In this document: one piece after another, positions 1 to 10,700 of the stretch
Layout of the letters: every line of letters starts with the position of its first letter
How positions within the stretch are numbered: the first letter of the stretch is position 1
Origin: Lophius americanus
Taxonomy: Eukaryota; Chordata; Actinopteri; Lophiiformes; Lophiidae
Direction: 5' to 3'
DNA: 64,000 nt
Assembly (NCBI GenBank): GCA_037951165.1
Contig: JBBDHG010000024.1
Coordinates: forward strand, 7,527,001 to 7,591,000
Program-made: the position numbers and the translations under genes
Notes under the pieces: model-generated
The model's database searches: none
What the model was told of the DNA's origin: nothing
The model's input: only the letters and a program-made list of their open reading frames with translations

Positions 1-609
1 TCTACATTTGCTCTTTTCCCCTATTGCACCACCGGAGCCATCCTACACACTACCGTTCTATGCTGTCTGGCTATGTTCTCCCCTGTCACCACCTTGCAGT
101 CTCCAATCTCTTCCAGGTTGCATCTACTGTATAGGATGATTTTTCTACCTGCCTACTCCTTTCTCCGCTCTTAAATGTCACCATGCGCTCCTCCCTCTTC
201 TTGAAGTACATGTTCACATCACCGAAATCTGATTATTTTGCTGAAGCACTATCTCTGCACAAAAACTTTTAAGAAATACAGCTAACAGAACAATATGAGC
301 AAATCATCACATCCTCAGTGGAGGTAAGAACAGTCAGCAGAGGAGACAGTTGATAAAACCTCGATAAGTGTGCAATAAAGCATTTCACCTCTGTTCTGTG
401 TAATAATGTTACATTAGTTTCTCTGCAAGGGTTACCATGGTTACGAGTCACCGAATGGGAAGGATGCTTTCAGGAAGTGAAGCTGATGATGATACACACT
501 GGGCAGTACATCCAAGAAGACATATTTGGTGTGTTTTGCACAGCATGTGATTTTGAATGCAGATAACGTGTAATTAAATATCAACAAAATCAAACACTTA
601 AGTCTTTAC
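1..609 (-). other. ttc28: ttc28 intron, 5' portion downstream of the exon
   Basis: Non-coding sequence that follows the ttc28 exon in transcript order, beginning at the donor GT (609-608 on the minus strand). I see no exon, recognised repeat or RNA gene in it. The short open frames have no recognisable domain and no paired splice sites. It is assigned to the intron only by its position next to the donor. Confidence 0.7.
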
Positions 610-612
610 CTC
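604..612 (-). promoter_or_regulatory. ttc28: 5' splice donor of the ttc28 exon
   Basis: On the minus strand the exon ends GAG and the intron begins GTAAAG. This is a good U1 match with purines at +3 and +4 and G at +5. It fixes the exon end at 610 and leaves phase 1. Confidence 0.85.
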
Positions 613-757
613 GTAATGGCGACTTCATGGCAGCTTCTACCATGCCCACCAGTAACTGGAGACTCTTGGGGTCTTGGGCCAGCCCTGAGGCGAAGGCGGC
701 CAGTGCGTCGGCATGGCGACCAAGGTACTGAAGGGCAACACCCTGTCGGAAGTATGC
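610..757 (-). CDS. ttc28: Internal coding exon of TTC28 (tetratricopeptide repeat protein 28), N-terminal TPR
   Basis: The minus strand reads 49 codons plus one base, starting AYFRQGVALQYLGRH and continuing through LLVGMVEAAMKSP. I recognise this as a nearly unchanged stretch of vertebrate TTC28. Seen directly: a clean TPR helix pair (aromatic residue in helix A, G-x-A spacing, Ala/Phe in helix B, and the closing Asp-Pro), an AG acceptor just before the first Ala codon, and a GT donor (GAG|GTAAAG) after base 610. The exon begins in phase 0 and leaves one base (G), which fits the Asp that follows in the family. Known of the family: TTC28 (TPRBK) is a very long protein with dozens of TPRs and a C-terminal CHAT-like domain. 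It is linked to the spindle midzone, Aurora B and midbody formation. This exon belongs to its N-terminal TPR block. The frame is intact, with no stop or shift. The preceding exon lies beyond the right edge and the next one beyond the left edge. Identity rests on recall of the family, not on a search. Confidence 0.92.
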
Positions 758-796
758 CTGTCAGAGAGAGAGAGAGAGAGAGGTAAGACCTGTCAG
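758..796 (-). promoter_or_regulatory. ttc28: 3' splice acceptor, polypyrimidine tract and candidate branch point
   Basis: In transcript direction there is a CTGAC branch-point-like pentamer (796-792), then a pure CT run, then GACAG immediately before the first exon base at 757. The candidate branch A at 793 is about 35 nt from the AG, a normal spacing. The polypyrimidine tract is formed entirely by the dinucleotide repeat at 763-782, so its length is probably variable between alleles. Confidence 0.8.
763..782. repeat. (AG)10 microsatellite, (CT)10 in the gene sense
   Basis: Ten perfect AG units. On the coding strand they are the CT polypyrimidine tract of the ttc28 exon, ending five bases from the exon start. 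Confidence 0.95.
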
Positions 797-1637
797 CGAT
801 CCGGTCTAAGCGCCACAGCGTAGAGTTAATGCAAACACACAAATTAGCACACACTCATTTCACGCCATTTGCCTTTTATTTCCAGATGAGCAGTTTCCTG
901 AACATGGCATCTCGTTCCTTTGTATTCCCATAATAGAGTGATCACTGGGTTTTTTGTAGGTGTTAATTGGATTATAAGTTTTACATAAATTCACATGTAA
1001 CACTCTGGCCGGCTGCCGTCTCAGCAGCAACTATTGTTTTTCTATTCAATATTTATTTCCTTCAGTTTGCTCTGGGAGTGAATTGCACATTAGCAGAGCG
1101 CTGGGATTTCCTTGGCTGTGTTTTTTTTCTCCAATAACCGGAGAGACAGAAAAAGGGAGAGTGAAAGAGAACTTTTTAGTTAAGTCAGTATGGAGACCAA
1201 TAAAGAGACCAAACATAGAAGCTTGGGATTGTGCATTTCTTCATGAAAAAATAACCGGCTCGAGACTCTTTTTGTCATATTTTCCCGAGACTAAACTTGT
1301 GTGACATTTTAGATGGATTGCTGGCTCTTCAAAGAGACAAAAATTAACCACATTTGTCTTCCCAGTAAAACTGTTGGGAGTATCATAATTCAGTGCCAGG
1401 GAGACATATTGCATCTTCCTGAGGGAGACTAGAACATTTGGAACATTCGTCAGCTTGAAAATTAAAACAGGCGCAGTCTGGAGGAAAACCCATCAATAAG
1501 TGTGTTATTTTTTTGGTTCTGTTTTGACACATCCAAGAACAGACAATCCTCGCAAGTTTTTGCCTCCGTGAAAAATTATCAATAAAGAAAGTCAGAGAAA
1601 ATACAAAATAAATGTTTTAACCATCTGTGAAATTGTC
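783..1637 (-). other. ttc28: ttc28 intron, no recognised element
   Basis: Moderately AT-rich single-copy sequence just upstream of the acceptor region. No repeat family, exon or RNA gene recognised. An open frame near 1083-1304 has no recognisable protein features. Confidence 0.5.
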
Positions 1638-1858
1638 TCCCTCCCAACATTCAAACCTCGCTTGAAAAGACATCTTTTAAGACTTTGAGCCTATTCTGTC
1701 TTATAGTTGTTGAATTATTATTAGCTTTTTATTGCATATACTTTTATTTATGTCCTGATATTTCTTGATTTTTTTTTTGTTTTTTTCTGTAAGGTTGACC
1801 TTGTGTGTCCCGAAAATCACCCATAGATAAAAAGTATTATCGTTATTATTATTTCACA
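1638..1858 (+). mobile_element. 3' end of an L2-like LINE
   Basis: The sequence runs from a stretch resembling the last codons and 3' UTR of teleost L2-type LINEs, through T-rich sequence, to a terminus reading like 'ccttgtgtgtcccgaaa...cccatagataaa'. It ends in short TTA/ATT units near 1838-1853. That form (a 'gaccttgggtgtc' style motif, an ATAAA box and a trinucleotide tail) is the usual 3' terminus of these fish LINEs. It is 5'-truncated, as is common. The assignment is from memory of the family consensus. Confidence 0.6.
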
Positions 1859-2009
1859 AACACTCCACTGCATTTACCCCAAAGAAGGCCTGCAAAGAGG
1901 AATGGGCAAAAAATTCCACCACGGTGACGTCAGAGACTGAACTTCAGTTATCGGAAAAACATACATGTTTCACACTGGTGATTTTTTAAATTCATAAAAT
2001 CCTTCCATC

Positions 2010-2262
2010 CAATCATTTTCCTCTCCTTATTTGGGTTGGGGTCACGGCGGTAGCAGAGTAAGAAGGGATAACCAGACATCCCTCTCCCCCGCAACATTTC
2101 CCAGCTCATCCCTGCGGGATCCCGAGGTGTTCCCAGGCCACATGAGATATATGGTTCCTCCAGCCAGGTCTGGTTCTACCTCGGGGTCTCCTACCAGTTG
2201 GACGTATTTGAAAAATCTCCACAGGGAGGCGTCCTGGAGGCCCAAACCACCTCAACAGCATT
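2010..2262 (-). mobile_element. Decayed LINE fragment (C-terminal end of ORF2 plus start of 3' UTR)
   Basis: Minus-strand translation gives a C-terminal peptide with DELGNVAGERDVW followed by SLLTLLPP. This matches the '...EELEEVAGEREVWASLLRLLPP' ending common to a teleost non-LTR reverse transcriptase family. The same family recurs in the same orientation at 8900-9300. The clade (L2/Rex1-like) is uncertain. Only the last tens of codons survive and no catalytic motif is present. Confidence 0.65.
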
Positions 2263-2990
2263 CAAAACCTGCATTTTATATTAAATCAGGCTGTTTTAAG
2301 ATCAGACAAAGTTTATTATGAGAGTCAACATAAAGAGTCAGGGAGTTCATCACTTATTTACAGCGCTGTATGTCTGCGTCTACAGCCGGCTCAGACAATG
2401 ACTCTGTCAGTTCCTAAAGCTGAATGGAGTCACGTCTTACAACAGCTGCAAAGGGAGCTGGAACAAGACCCAGCTCATTTCAAATGATCCAAACCACTTA
2501 ACGCCCCCAAGAGAAGGCAAACAGTCTCTCAGAGTACTCAAAGCTGGTCTTGTGTGTCAAAAGACACAATGACTGCAGCAAAGCGTGAAGACGAGTGAGG
2601 AAGAAGCACCTTGTGCCGCTAAGAAATCTGTTTAAAACTAAAACATTTACAGTCCTAACCTTGATCTCGTGTTTTTGCTTGTGGGCCAGCAGCGGTCGGG
2701 GCAGCTGTCTGGTCTCTTCCTCGCCTAAGAGGCAGCCACTCCGCTCACTGCTTCCAAAAGTGACATGGAGGCTAATTTGCTATTAGCATCTAAGAGGCCT
2801 TTTCATTAGTCTTCCAAAGCTTCTCCGTTAGCACCGTTAGGAAGTGAAAAAGGCTGGGAGGATTAAGGAAAATGAGACATGACAGTGAATTTATGGAGAC
2901 CCGTAATTAATTTTGCCTCTACCCGAGCGGCCCACGACTACAAATCTTTCTCCAGACCGGCTGCCGCCTCTCTGTATTTCCACCTCCCAT
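2263..2990 (-). other. ttc28: ttc28 intron, no recognised element
   Basis: Mixed-composition sequence without recognised repeats or exons. Short open frames have no family resemblance. Confidence 0.45.
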
Positions 2991-2994
2991 CGCC

Positions 2995-3290
2995 TGCATC
3001 ACAACTCCATTGAAAATGACAAGGACAGAGATTACATTCAAAGCATTAACCTTTGTGCTAACACTGTTATTATATGAGGAGAGTGCAGGCCAGGCTATCC
3101 GCTCAATATTAATTGCATCTAGTGGCGATGGAGTTTGGGTAGGTCGCAGTAGCGAGAGCGGAGAGGTCTGCAAACTTTTTGCCTCGGGGAACAAAAGACA
3201 TTTAAAAGCACTTCTCGCTTTGATTAGATTTTGCCTACAATGTGACTGCTCACCCAGACATTTTTCTATCATTCTCTTAGCCGCTTGCCC
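2995..3290. promoter_or_regulatory. Candidate conserved non-coding block
   Basis: Single-copy-looking sequence with AT-rich core motifs (CATTAACC, TATTATATGAGG, CAATATTAATTGCATC) embedded in balanced composition. It lies within the longest open frame of the window (2919-3479, minus), which I judge to be chance. Resemblance to a conserved enhancer is by motif density only. Confidence 0.22.
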
Positions 3291-3299
3291 TGACTGAGA

Positions 3300-4245
3300 C
3301 GGCCAGGGAAGTAGGCCGATTTGACCCAGTCCTGTCCTGCACAAGGCTTGCACACTAGATAGCAGAGAGTACATAAAATATTCCACACACATGCACAAAA
3401 ATAAATACATAAACGAAAGACACACCGCAACAATGACAGAATCAATGCACCGTGCAGCCTCACAGGATTTTTTTTTCATCCATTAATCTGCCAGTGCTCA
3501 GAGTCACACACACATGATATAACCCCCGCCTTTGCATAATCAATTCAGCCTCATAAAAAGCTGGAATTTACATTTCAGTGGCTGAAAGCTGGCATAACAT
3601 AGGCACAAAATAGTGCATAAGAGGACAAATCTGCAGAAATATAACCTCCAAGTTGGCCACGGTTTTTAAAAGAGGCATTAATAGTAGAGGGAGGAGCAGG
3701 ATTTTACCACTATGGGACATTTTGGAAATTCACACTTAACAGGATCTTTTCTAAAAACACAGCAGCATATGGTTAGAGCTGCTGCAAGAGTGACGAGCAC
3801 ACGAGCACAGCCGCTAGCTGTTGGCTGCATAGAGAGGGACAACGAGAGAGGGAGATGGAGAGAGAGAAAGAGAAAGGGAGAGCACTACAGATTAACTTGT
3901 CGACAAACAGCGGTACACAAGAAACAGGAGGCAAAAAACCATCTGCCGAAAAAAGGACGGATGTTCGAAAACGACTGATCTGAAGGCAGAAATTCTCAAA
4001 GCACACAGGCCCTCCTAAAATGTGATGCAAGTGTTTGGCGTTGTGTACAACATGGCATCTGCACATCGAGACTTTAATGTGTTTGTCTGAGATTCAACGT
4101 TGGGTCAAATGTTGAACCTTCCTGCATCTCTGCCTCCTGTTTAATGCAACATAGTGCTGATGCCACAGAAGGGTAGATCGAGTGGGAAGGCTTTGTGTTC
4201 TTACCCGTGGGTAAATTCTGGTTCCGCTAATGCGCATGTGTTTCA
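3300..4245 (-). other. ttc28: ttc28 intron; purine-rich tract near 3836-3886
   Basis: Contains a short GAGA/GAAAG-rich segment but no exon or recognisable transposon. The remainder is unremarkable intron. Confidence 0.45.
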
Positions 4246-4249
4246 GTAC

Positions 4250-4329
4250 ATGTGTGTCTGTGTGTGTGTGTGTGTGTGTCTGTGTGTGAGGGAGGGAGAC
4301 ATAGAGAGAGAGAGAGTGAGAGAGAGAGG
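4250..4329. repeat. Compound microsatellite (TG)n then (AG)n
   Basis: An imperfect TG run (about 4250-4288, interrupted by single C substitutions) is followed by GGGAGGGAG and an AG run to 4329. Confidence 0.95.
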
Positions 4330-6884
4330 CTGGAAAAGCCATGAATAAGAGAGAGGATAAAAGCTTTTCTTGTTTCTCGAACATTTTAATATTTCATGAA
4401 TGCTTGTTTGATGAAGTTTTAAATATTCATGTTTTTTGTGCTGAGGAGGAAGAGGGAAATGATGCAAAAAAAAAGAAGTTAGTCACTCTGGTACAGTGTG
4501 CTACACGCTGTGGGGGAATCGTCAACCTCAGCACACGTGCACAAACAAGCTCTTGTCTCAAACACGACTTACAATGCAACTACACCGTTTCTTTCACTGA
4601 CAGCGCCGTTGTGCAGAAGTATGTGCAAAGTTAAAGGAGCCGAACAGGAAGTTGACGTGATTAAGATTGGGATTTTGGTACAAGAGCAGCTGTTAGATGC
4701 TCTCTTTTTTTTTTTTTTCGATTAGCAGATTAATGCCTAAGCTTATGTCCTTGCAACCTTCTTAAGCTCCTTTTCAGAAAACATTAACCCAACGGGTTCC
4801 CTTAGCCACTGGGATCCCATCTGTGTTTGCATGCTATCCATGGTCAACTGGGCCTAACAGGCTTATAGGAAGAAAATATGTTAGCTCTGCCTGAAAACAG
4901 CGGATGGGGAGAGTTACTGCATTCGTCAAAGGAGATTAAGTATCTTTTGTTCTCAGGTGATGGGAAAACGGACTGCGAGATGGACAGGCGGTCTGATGCT
5001 GCATCAGCAGTAATGCGAGCGTTGCATCGGTGGTGAACAGAGGGCTGCGCAGCAAGCCAAAGCTCTGGATTTACTATTCAGTATATCAATATTCCAATCC
5101 TCATCTATGGGCATCAGCATTATTTTTGCTTTCGCTCATATTGGAATGGGGATTTTTAGACCATAGACTGGGGTAGCACCATAACAACAGCCTGGAATTT
5201 AATCTTATCATAAATTCTAGCCATATAAATAATAAAATATGGCAAACTCCAATTCCTAAGACGGCACCATTTGTATTCAAGATTTGTATTTATTCCCTAG
5301 ATTTCACCCAGAGAGATATGAAGACAAAAAGACCGCAAAATGTACTTTTGTTCAATCTCTGAGAGAAATCAAATAGAAGAGGTACTTTGTAAACACTTTG
5401 CATCAAAGGCACTGGAACTGGAAAACCTGTCCTTGCAGTCAGGTAATTTACAGACAGTCAATACCAATTTCTACCCTACGATCCGAGTTGTATAATTTTA
5501 ACCTCTATGATGCCTCTCTAAACAAACAGCTTAACGCCTCGCCCACAATGCAGGCAGACTGTCAACGAGCCAACTGCTCCAGCTGCGCTCCGGTAGCCCG
5601 AGGCCCCGTGCCGCTCGCTGTGCCCTGATCAGTGATCAGCAATGATAGAGATGTTCTCAAATGTTTAAATCAATAGAAGCCATGTAAGCTCTATTTAGAC
5701 AGTACCACACCCTCCGCTGCTGTGGTGTGTTTAGGACACGCTGCAGATGGTCCCTGATCACCCACAGGGCAGTTTGTGGCAGCGCTGTGTCTCTGAGAAG
5801 AACCCCTGCTGGCAAAATAATGAAACCCAAATCAGACCAACAAATAGGGACAGCAGGCTGTAAATACACTCCACACACACATACACACACACAAATCAAA
5901 GAAAAACACATCAATAGCTCCTCGAGAAAACGACCCATCTGTCTCCAACAAACGTGTATTTCTTCAAATCAGCTTTCCACACAGATCGGGACTTTGGGGA
6001 AACAAAGGGATGGCTGAGTATGTTCTTTGGTTCTTTAACTTCAGATGGCATCACCTGGTTTTCAATGTGACCCAGAAATGTCATGTGTCCACCAGGTTTT
6101 GAGACATGCGTATCCGCCGTCCCTTGGAAATTTCCACCACCACGCTTTCAAGGTGACACTGTCAATTCGCATACACAAAATGTCAACTGCTTAGTTTGAT
6201 ATCCAGGGATAACCGTCGTCCGTGACAAATTAGCTGGAGGAAAAGCTAGAAAAAGAGTGAAATGGAGTGGTCGCTGCTTTGGGCCTTCTGCCCTTCAAAT
6301 TGACAAGCTGAAAGCCACTGTGTAGCACAATAGAGCCGGAACTTAATTAAACCAATAACCAAAGCCGGGTCTGTGAGTTTTAACCCATCTTCCACCGCCC
6401 TGAAGGTAAAGATCTCTTTCCAAAAGGACTGAAAAGATCTGAGGTCTGTCCTCATAGAGAAAGCAGTGGGGGTGTTACACCGCTCGCCATTGGCCAAACA
6501 AAAACCTCTGGCCCCGAGGTCACGGGAATAGAATCATGACACAGCTGCCTGTCTATTACCATCTTCCAAATCTAATCTAACCCAAACCCTAAAGCAGCAA
6601 AGCCAGACCAACATCGATCAAGTGTGACTTTGTGTGAGTTAAAACTGCAGTCATAGACTCATTTTTACGCTCTCAGAGTGAAAGGCCTTTGCTTTAACCA
6701 GGCCAATCAATGAAACATTTTGCATTTGTTTTTTCTTAAATGCTGACTTAGAAGGCTTTTGTAGAACAGTGATTTTTGGAACAGTAGGTGCCTGTAATGC
6801 ACTTATGGATGTCACACTAAGGCGCCTTACAATCTCTGTGTAGGTAGACGCGGTAAAATATTTATGATCCATTGTTGTATTCCT
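4330..6884 (-). other. ttc28: ttc28 intron, mostly featureless; short (CA)n at 5871-5893
   Basis: A poly-T run near 4705-4718 and a CA microsatellite at 5871-5893 are the only simple features. No mobile-element family, exon or RNA gene recognised. Confidence 0.45.
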
Positions 6885-7060
6885 CCCTCAGGGCGTTGTA
6901 GACTCTGGTGATTGCTGTTCCATCTGAAGCCCTTAATTAGGCCATTAGTATAGAATGGCCCTAATGAGAGCAAATTAAACTGATCATTCTTTGTGGAGCT
7001 GGCCATTAAAGGTTAAATGTTGCATTATTCTGTGAGTAGTGACGATAAAACCAAGGTAAA
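6885..7060. promoter_or_regulatory. Candidate regulatory block with a TAAT dyad hairpin
   Basis: Dense homeodomain-type cores: CTTAATTAGG, GCCATTAG, CCCTAATGAG, AAATTAAAC and GCCATTAAAGG. At 6936-6946 and 6954-6965 the sequence forms an inverted repeat, ATTAGGCCATT against AATGGCCCTAAT, with a 7-nt spacer and one unpaired base. This grammar is typical of conserved developmental enhancers, but conservation itself is not shown here. Confidence 0.35.
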
Positions 7061-8895
7061 GTCCTGCCTGCGTGGTAAGGCATCAGTGGGAGTGGTATTG
7101 TAGAAGTCTCTCATGGCTGCAAGGAATTGATTATCTGGCTCACATCAAACTGGCAGCCAGTGTGGTACTTCAGAATGGAAAAGGTCATAGTCAGGTGTCT
7201 GGAATCAATGCTGAGCTCTCTGTATTCACTGTGTCTCCCATTATCTGGCGGGAGTTTTTCTAAAAACAATTACCAAAAGACAAAGCAGGCCTTCAATAAA
7301 GGAGGTCAGGCCGTACAACCGTGCAGGAGGTGTCATGTGGTACAATCCGTTGTGACAGTCAAGAAGAAACAGAAGGAAAAAACTGATAGTGCTCATTTAT
7401 CACAAACGGATGAGACGGCACAATAGTGGCAAGCTGTGGGTTAGTGCAAAGACCTGCTGTCAATATACACTGTTTGGCAGAGGGAATTAAATTTTCTTTC
7501 CACTACGTGAATGCCCACCATAACAAATTCTTCCCAGAGAGGACAAAACAGCAGATAAAATGGAAATATGGCTTAATTTCATACAAAACTTGTTAATTCC
7601 AATATCAGAAAAACTATGTAACAACGTTCCTTGGATGACTCATAGGCTGATCTGTCACTATTACTATCTTACGAGTCTCGGGTTGGGAGGCTGAGAGGGT
7701 CACGGTGCTAAACAGATTTCCGTGCCCCCCTTGACTAGATCCTTTTTCTCTGCTCTGCCTGAGCGTGGCAAACGAACCCCACAGCCATAGGGGCAGACTC
7801 TCAATTAAAGTAGGCATTAATTACTTAGAGGAGTTTTAATCAATCAAGGCCAGATGGTGAACCTCAGAGAGAAGGCAGTCTCTAGGCTGAAGTAGTGCTT
7901 TGCACTCTGACTGGACTAGGAGTCTCCATATAAGGCTGTGCAACAGAATACATAGAAGGCTTACATCTTACTTACATATTCTAGACTTTATCTTATGCAG
8001 TCCTTTCATCTTTCATAACTCAAACTATACAAAACAATAAAACCGCTATTAAGATGGAAAACAAAAACACGTCTAGCTAAAAAAAAAAGAAGGTTTGTTT
8101 GTTTTTTTGTCAAACAAATTACAGGTACCGATTATAGAAAGTCAATTGAATAAGCAGCTCTGACCATATGTGTCCCTTATGTGCTTAGCCTGACATTAGC
8201 GACAGAAGATGCTACTTGGCCCTGGTGCTGTACTCTCCTGGCCCGAGGCACCACGTCCTCCATCTTCATTTGTACACCCTTAATTGGCTTTGACAGTGAA
8301 CCCAAGCATGGCGGAAAAATACCCTCCTCTCAGTAAACACTGGCTGAGAGACACATGTTCTCAAAATGGTAAAACCAGGCGTCTCCATTAGCCTTTAGGA
8401 CGGGCAGTCAAGCTGAGCTGATCCTGTCTCAACACCTTTACAAGCACGAATGCCTAATATCTAGAGTTATCTATTGCATTCCTCAAGGATTTCAAAGGCA
8501 AAAAAAAAACAACAACACCCTGCTGGCAAGCTGTTGAAAGTGGCTGAGGATTTCTGAGGTGTGAAAAGCCAAGCAACAGAAGCAGTACCGAGCCTGAGGT
8601 GCTTTATGTACTTGATTAGTATTGCTTGATGAGTTTGAAGGTACCATTTACACGATGACGGCTTGGCTAAATACTGCAAAAGTTTTTCCTTTGCATTTTA
8701 AAGAAAGTTCTGGGAACAAACAGAATTTGCCAACAGTCCTTGTGCACACAGATTTTCAGAAACCAGTGGAAACTCTGCAGGACTGCTGGCTTTCACACTA
8801 TGCCTGAGAAAAAAATAACACTCTTGCATAGAAACAAGATAGTCTGCCTGTGTGTAGCTGTAAGGCTTAAAATATAGTCGACTGTCCCTCCAGGA
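7061..8895 (-). other. ttc28: ttc28 intron, no recognised element
   Basis: Unremarkable sequence with two A-rich runs near 8080-8090 and 8500-8510. No exon, transposon or RNA gene identified. Confidence 0.45.
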
Positions 8896-8899
8896 GGTT

Positions 8900-9300
8900 C
8901 CAACCGTCCGTCGTTTTTTTCTGCTTATCCGGGGTCAGGTCGCCGCAACGGGCTAAAAAGGGTGCTCCAGACCTCCCTCTCCTCAACAACACTCTCCCGC
9001 TCCTCATGGAGGATCCCGTGGTGTTAACAGGCCAGATGAGATGTATATAATCCCTCCAGCGGGTTCTGGGTGAACCCCTGGGTCTCCTCGCAGTTGAATG
9101 CGCCTGAAAAACCTTCAAAGGGAGGCGTCCTAGCCAAAAGCTCGAAGCACCTCAACTGGCTCCTTTCAACCCGAAGGAGCGACCACTCTATGCTAAGTTC
9201 CCTCCGGTTTTCTGGGCTCCGGTTTTCTCTATGCTAAGTTCCCTCCGGTTCTCTGGGCTCCGTACCTTATTTCTAAGGCTGAGGTATTTGCAACAATTAA
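8900..9300 (-). mobile_element. LINE fragment, same family as 2010-2262, better preserved
   Basis: Minus-strand translation contains ARRPRGSPRTRWRDYI, the 'RRPRGRPRTRWRDYIS' signature near the C terminus of a teleost LINE ORF2. The downstream 3' UTR text ('cacctcaactggctcctttc', 'ctatgctaagttccctccgg', 'tatttctaaggctgag') is also recognisable. Orientation is antisense to the window and therefore the same as ttc28 transcription. It carries an internal duplication at 9186-9262. No intact reverse transcriptase is present. Confidence 0.75.
9186..9262. repeat. Two-copy 36-bp tandem duplication inside the LINE 3' UTR
   Basis: Copies at 9186-9221 and 9227-9262 start CTCTATGCTAAGTTCCC and differ at a single base (TTTT against TCT in the centre). 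They are separated by GTTTT. The near identity implies the duplication is much younger than the LINE insertion. Confidence 0.95.
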
Positions 9301-9450
9301 CGCTAATTCCATCAATTCCTGTGAATTCCGCACGACCTTACAATTTGGTCCATATCAGCGCTACTAATGTGGAAATTTGATTCATCGTCGTAGTTTCCCA
9401 CAAGCTTTGCTAAGTTGCAATCTTCCATGTTGGAAGGGCTGAATAGCCAT

Positions 9451-9498
9451 GTGCAAGTGAGGTTTTGTGCAAGTGAGGTTTTGTGCGAGTGAGGTTTT
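9451..9498. repeat. 16-bp tandem repeat, three copies
   Basis: Unit GTGCAAGTGAGGTTTT at 9451-9466 and 9467-9482, with a third copy at 9483-9498 differing by one base (GTGCGAG). Looks like a small young minisatellite. Confidence 0.95.
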
Positions 9499-10469
9499 CA
9501 GAAGAATTGTATTGTTCCAGTCTAAACAATGAAAGTTAAACTCACACTTTGGAACCTGATTTTAAAGTAGTACCTTCTGTCCTCTGATACAAAGGTTACA
9601 CAACAACAAAATGAGAAAAACAACGTGTAAATGGCCCCAAAAAATCCACCAAGTCATTAGTCCTCTCATTTGCACCGGGCTCATTAGGCTCCTCCGGTCA
9701 TGGTGGGAAGTTGCTTCATCAAACAGGAGTCAGCAGCAACAGGAAGCCTGACAGTGCGGCTTCTCCATAGCTGGCCTGAAACACTTCAAACGACTCAGCC
9801 AGCCTTTATGGAAAGCTTTAATGAAAAGCATCGCGTGAGCTCCAGTCCTTTAGAATCTGCAAGTAAGGAGTCATACATGATTGAGTAAAGGCAGGATGAA
9901 TCCAGATAAGACCCGGAGACGCTGGCGAAAGAGGAGGGCAGAGTGAGGAAAGACAATGTCGCCCAAAGGGTGGGACATATATTTAAAACACGGAGGCGGT
10001 GTAGGAGGAAGAGGGTGAGATAGGAGAAAGGTTAGCCCATGAAGGAGACACAGAGATGCCTCTTATTATTCCATGCTTGTGTACTGTACACGCCGATTGC
10101 CATCCAGGCTATCGGGGCTCTTTATTTTGTTTGACCGGTTTCTCCTTGCCATCTCCCAGTGCAACATCTGTACACTGGGCTCTTGTGGCTGCAGCTCCAC
10201 CGCTTTTCCATACATGTGCACGTGGAGCTCTCCCAAGCGATTACCAGATAAATGCACTTTAATTCACAACACATGCGGCACTGGCTTATATATAGACTCA
10301 CTAATTCCCCCACGGCCACGCTGCAATATGAACTCCACGCCGCACCAATTTAAGTGTGTGATGATTCCCGCGCGGACAGGCTCCTCTACTTATCATATAT
10401 ATGACATGCTCCGGCACTTGCTGGGCCGGGGAAAATATCAGTATCCGAATGAAAACTACGATTATGGTT
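9499..10469 (-). other. ttc28: ttc28 intron, no recognised element
   Basis: Includes a 132-codon plus-strand open frame (10073-10471) that is cysteine-rich but matches no family and overlaps open frames on the other strand. Judged to be chance. No repeat recognised. Confidence 0.4.
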
Positions 10470-10700
10470 GAACCAGTGTGGATTCATTATTAATGAGGAG
10501 AGTCATTCTCAGATGTGCCTGCCTGTTGAGAATTATCGCTCAATTCCAGAGGATGTTGAGCAGTGGAACCATTTTCAAAGGAGATGTCACAGCCAACGGC
10601 GAGGAAAACATACACCTTACAAGCATAAAGCTCCTAATGCATATTTTAGCAACAAGGGCTTGTTATTGTTATTATATCCCTGGAAAGTGGGGGTTATTAT
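10470..10700. promoter_or_regulatory. Candidate regulatory block with POU- and SOX-like motifs
   Basis: Contains CATTATTAATGAGG near 10485, an octamer-like ATGCATAT at 10637-10644, and adjacent AACAAGG and TTGTTATTGTTATTAT runs (10650-10675) resembling SOX sites. It is free of recognised repeats. Regulatory function is inferred from motif clustering only. Confidence 0.3.

Noticed and set aside
606..854. 82-codon frame crossing the ttc28 exon
   Set aside because: It is in a different reading frame from the TPR peptide and runs through the splice acceptor.
2919..3479. Longest open frame in the window (186 codons, minus strand)
   Set aside because: No domain or family resemblance, no splice sites in phase, opposite strand partly open, and it starts in a run of lysine codons from poly-A. 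Best explained as chance within possibly conserved non-coding sequence.
9451..9498. Regular repeats considered as a CRISPR array
   Set aside because: The 16-bp units are contiguous with no spacers, and the genome is eukaryotic.
10073..10471. 132-codon cysteine-rich plus-strand frame
   Set aside because: Three other frames are open across the same bases. There is no signal-peptide-like pattern followed by ordered cysteines, and no exon context.
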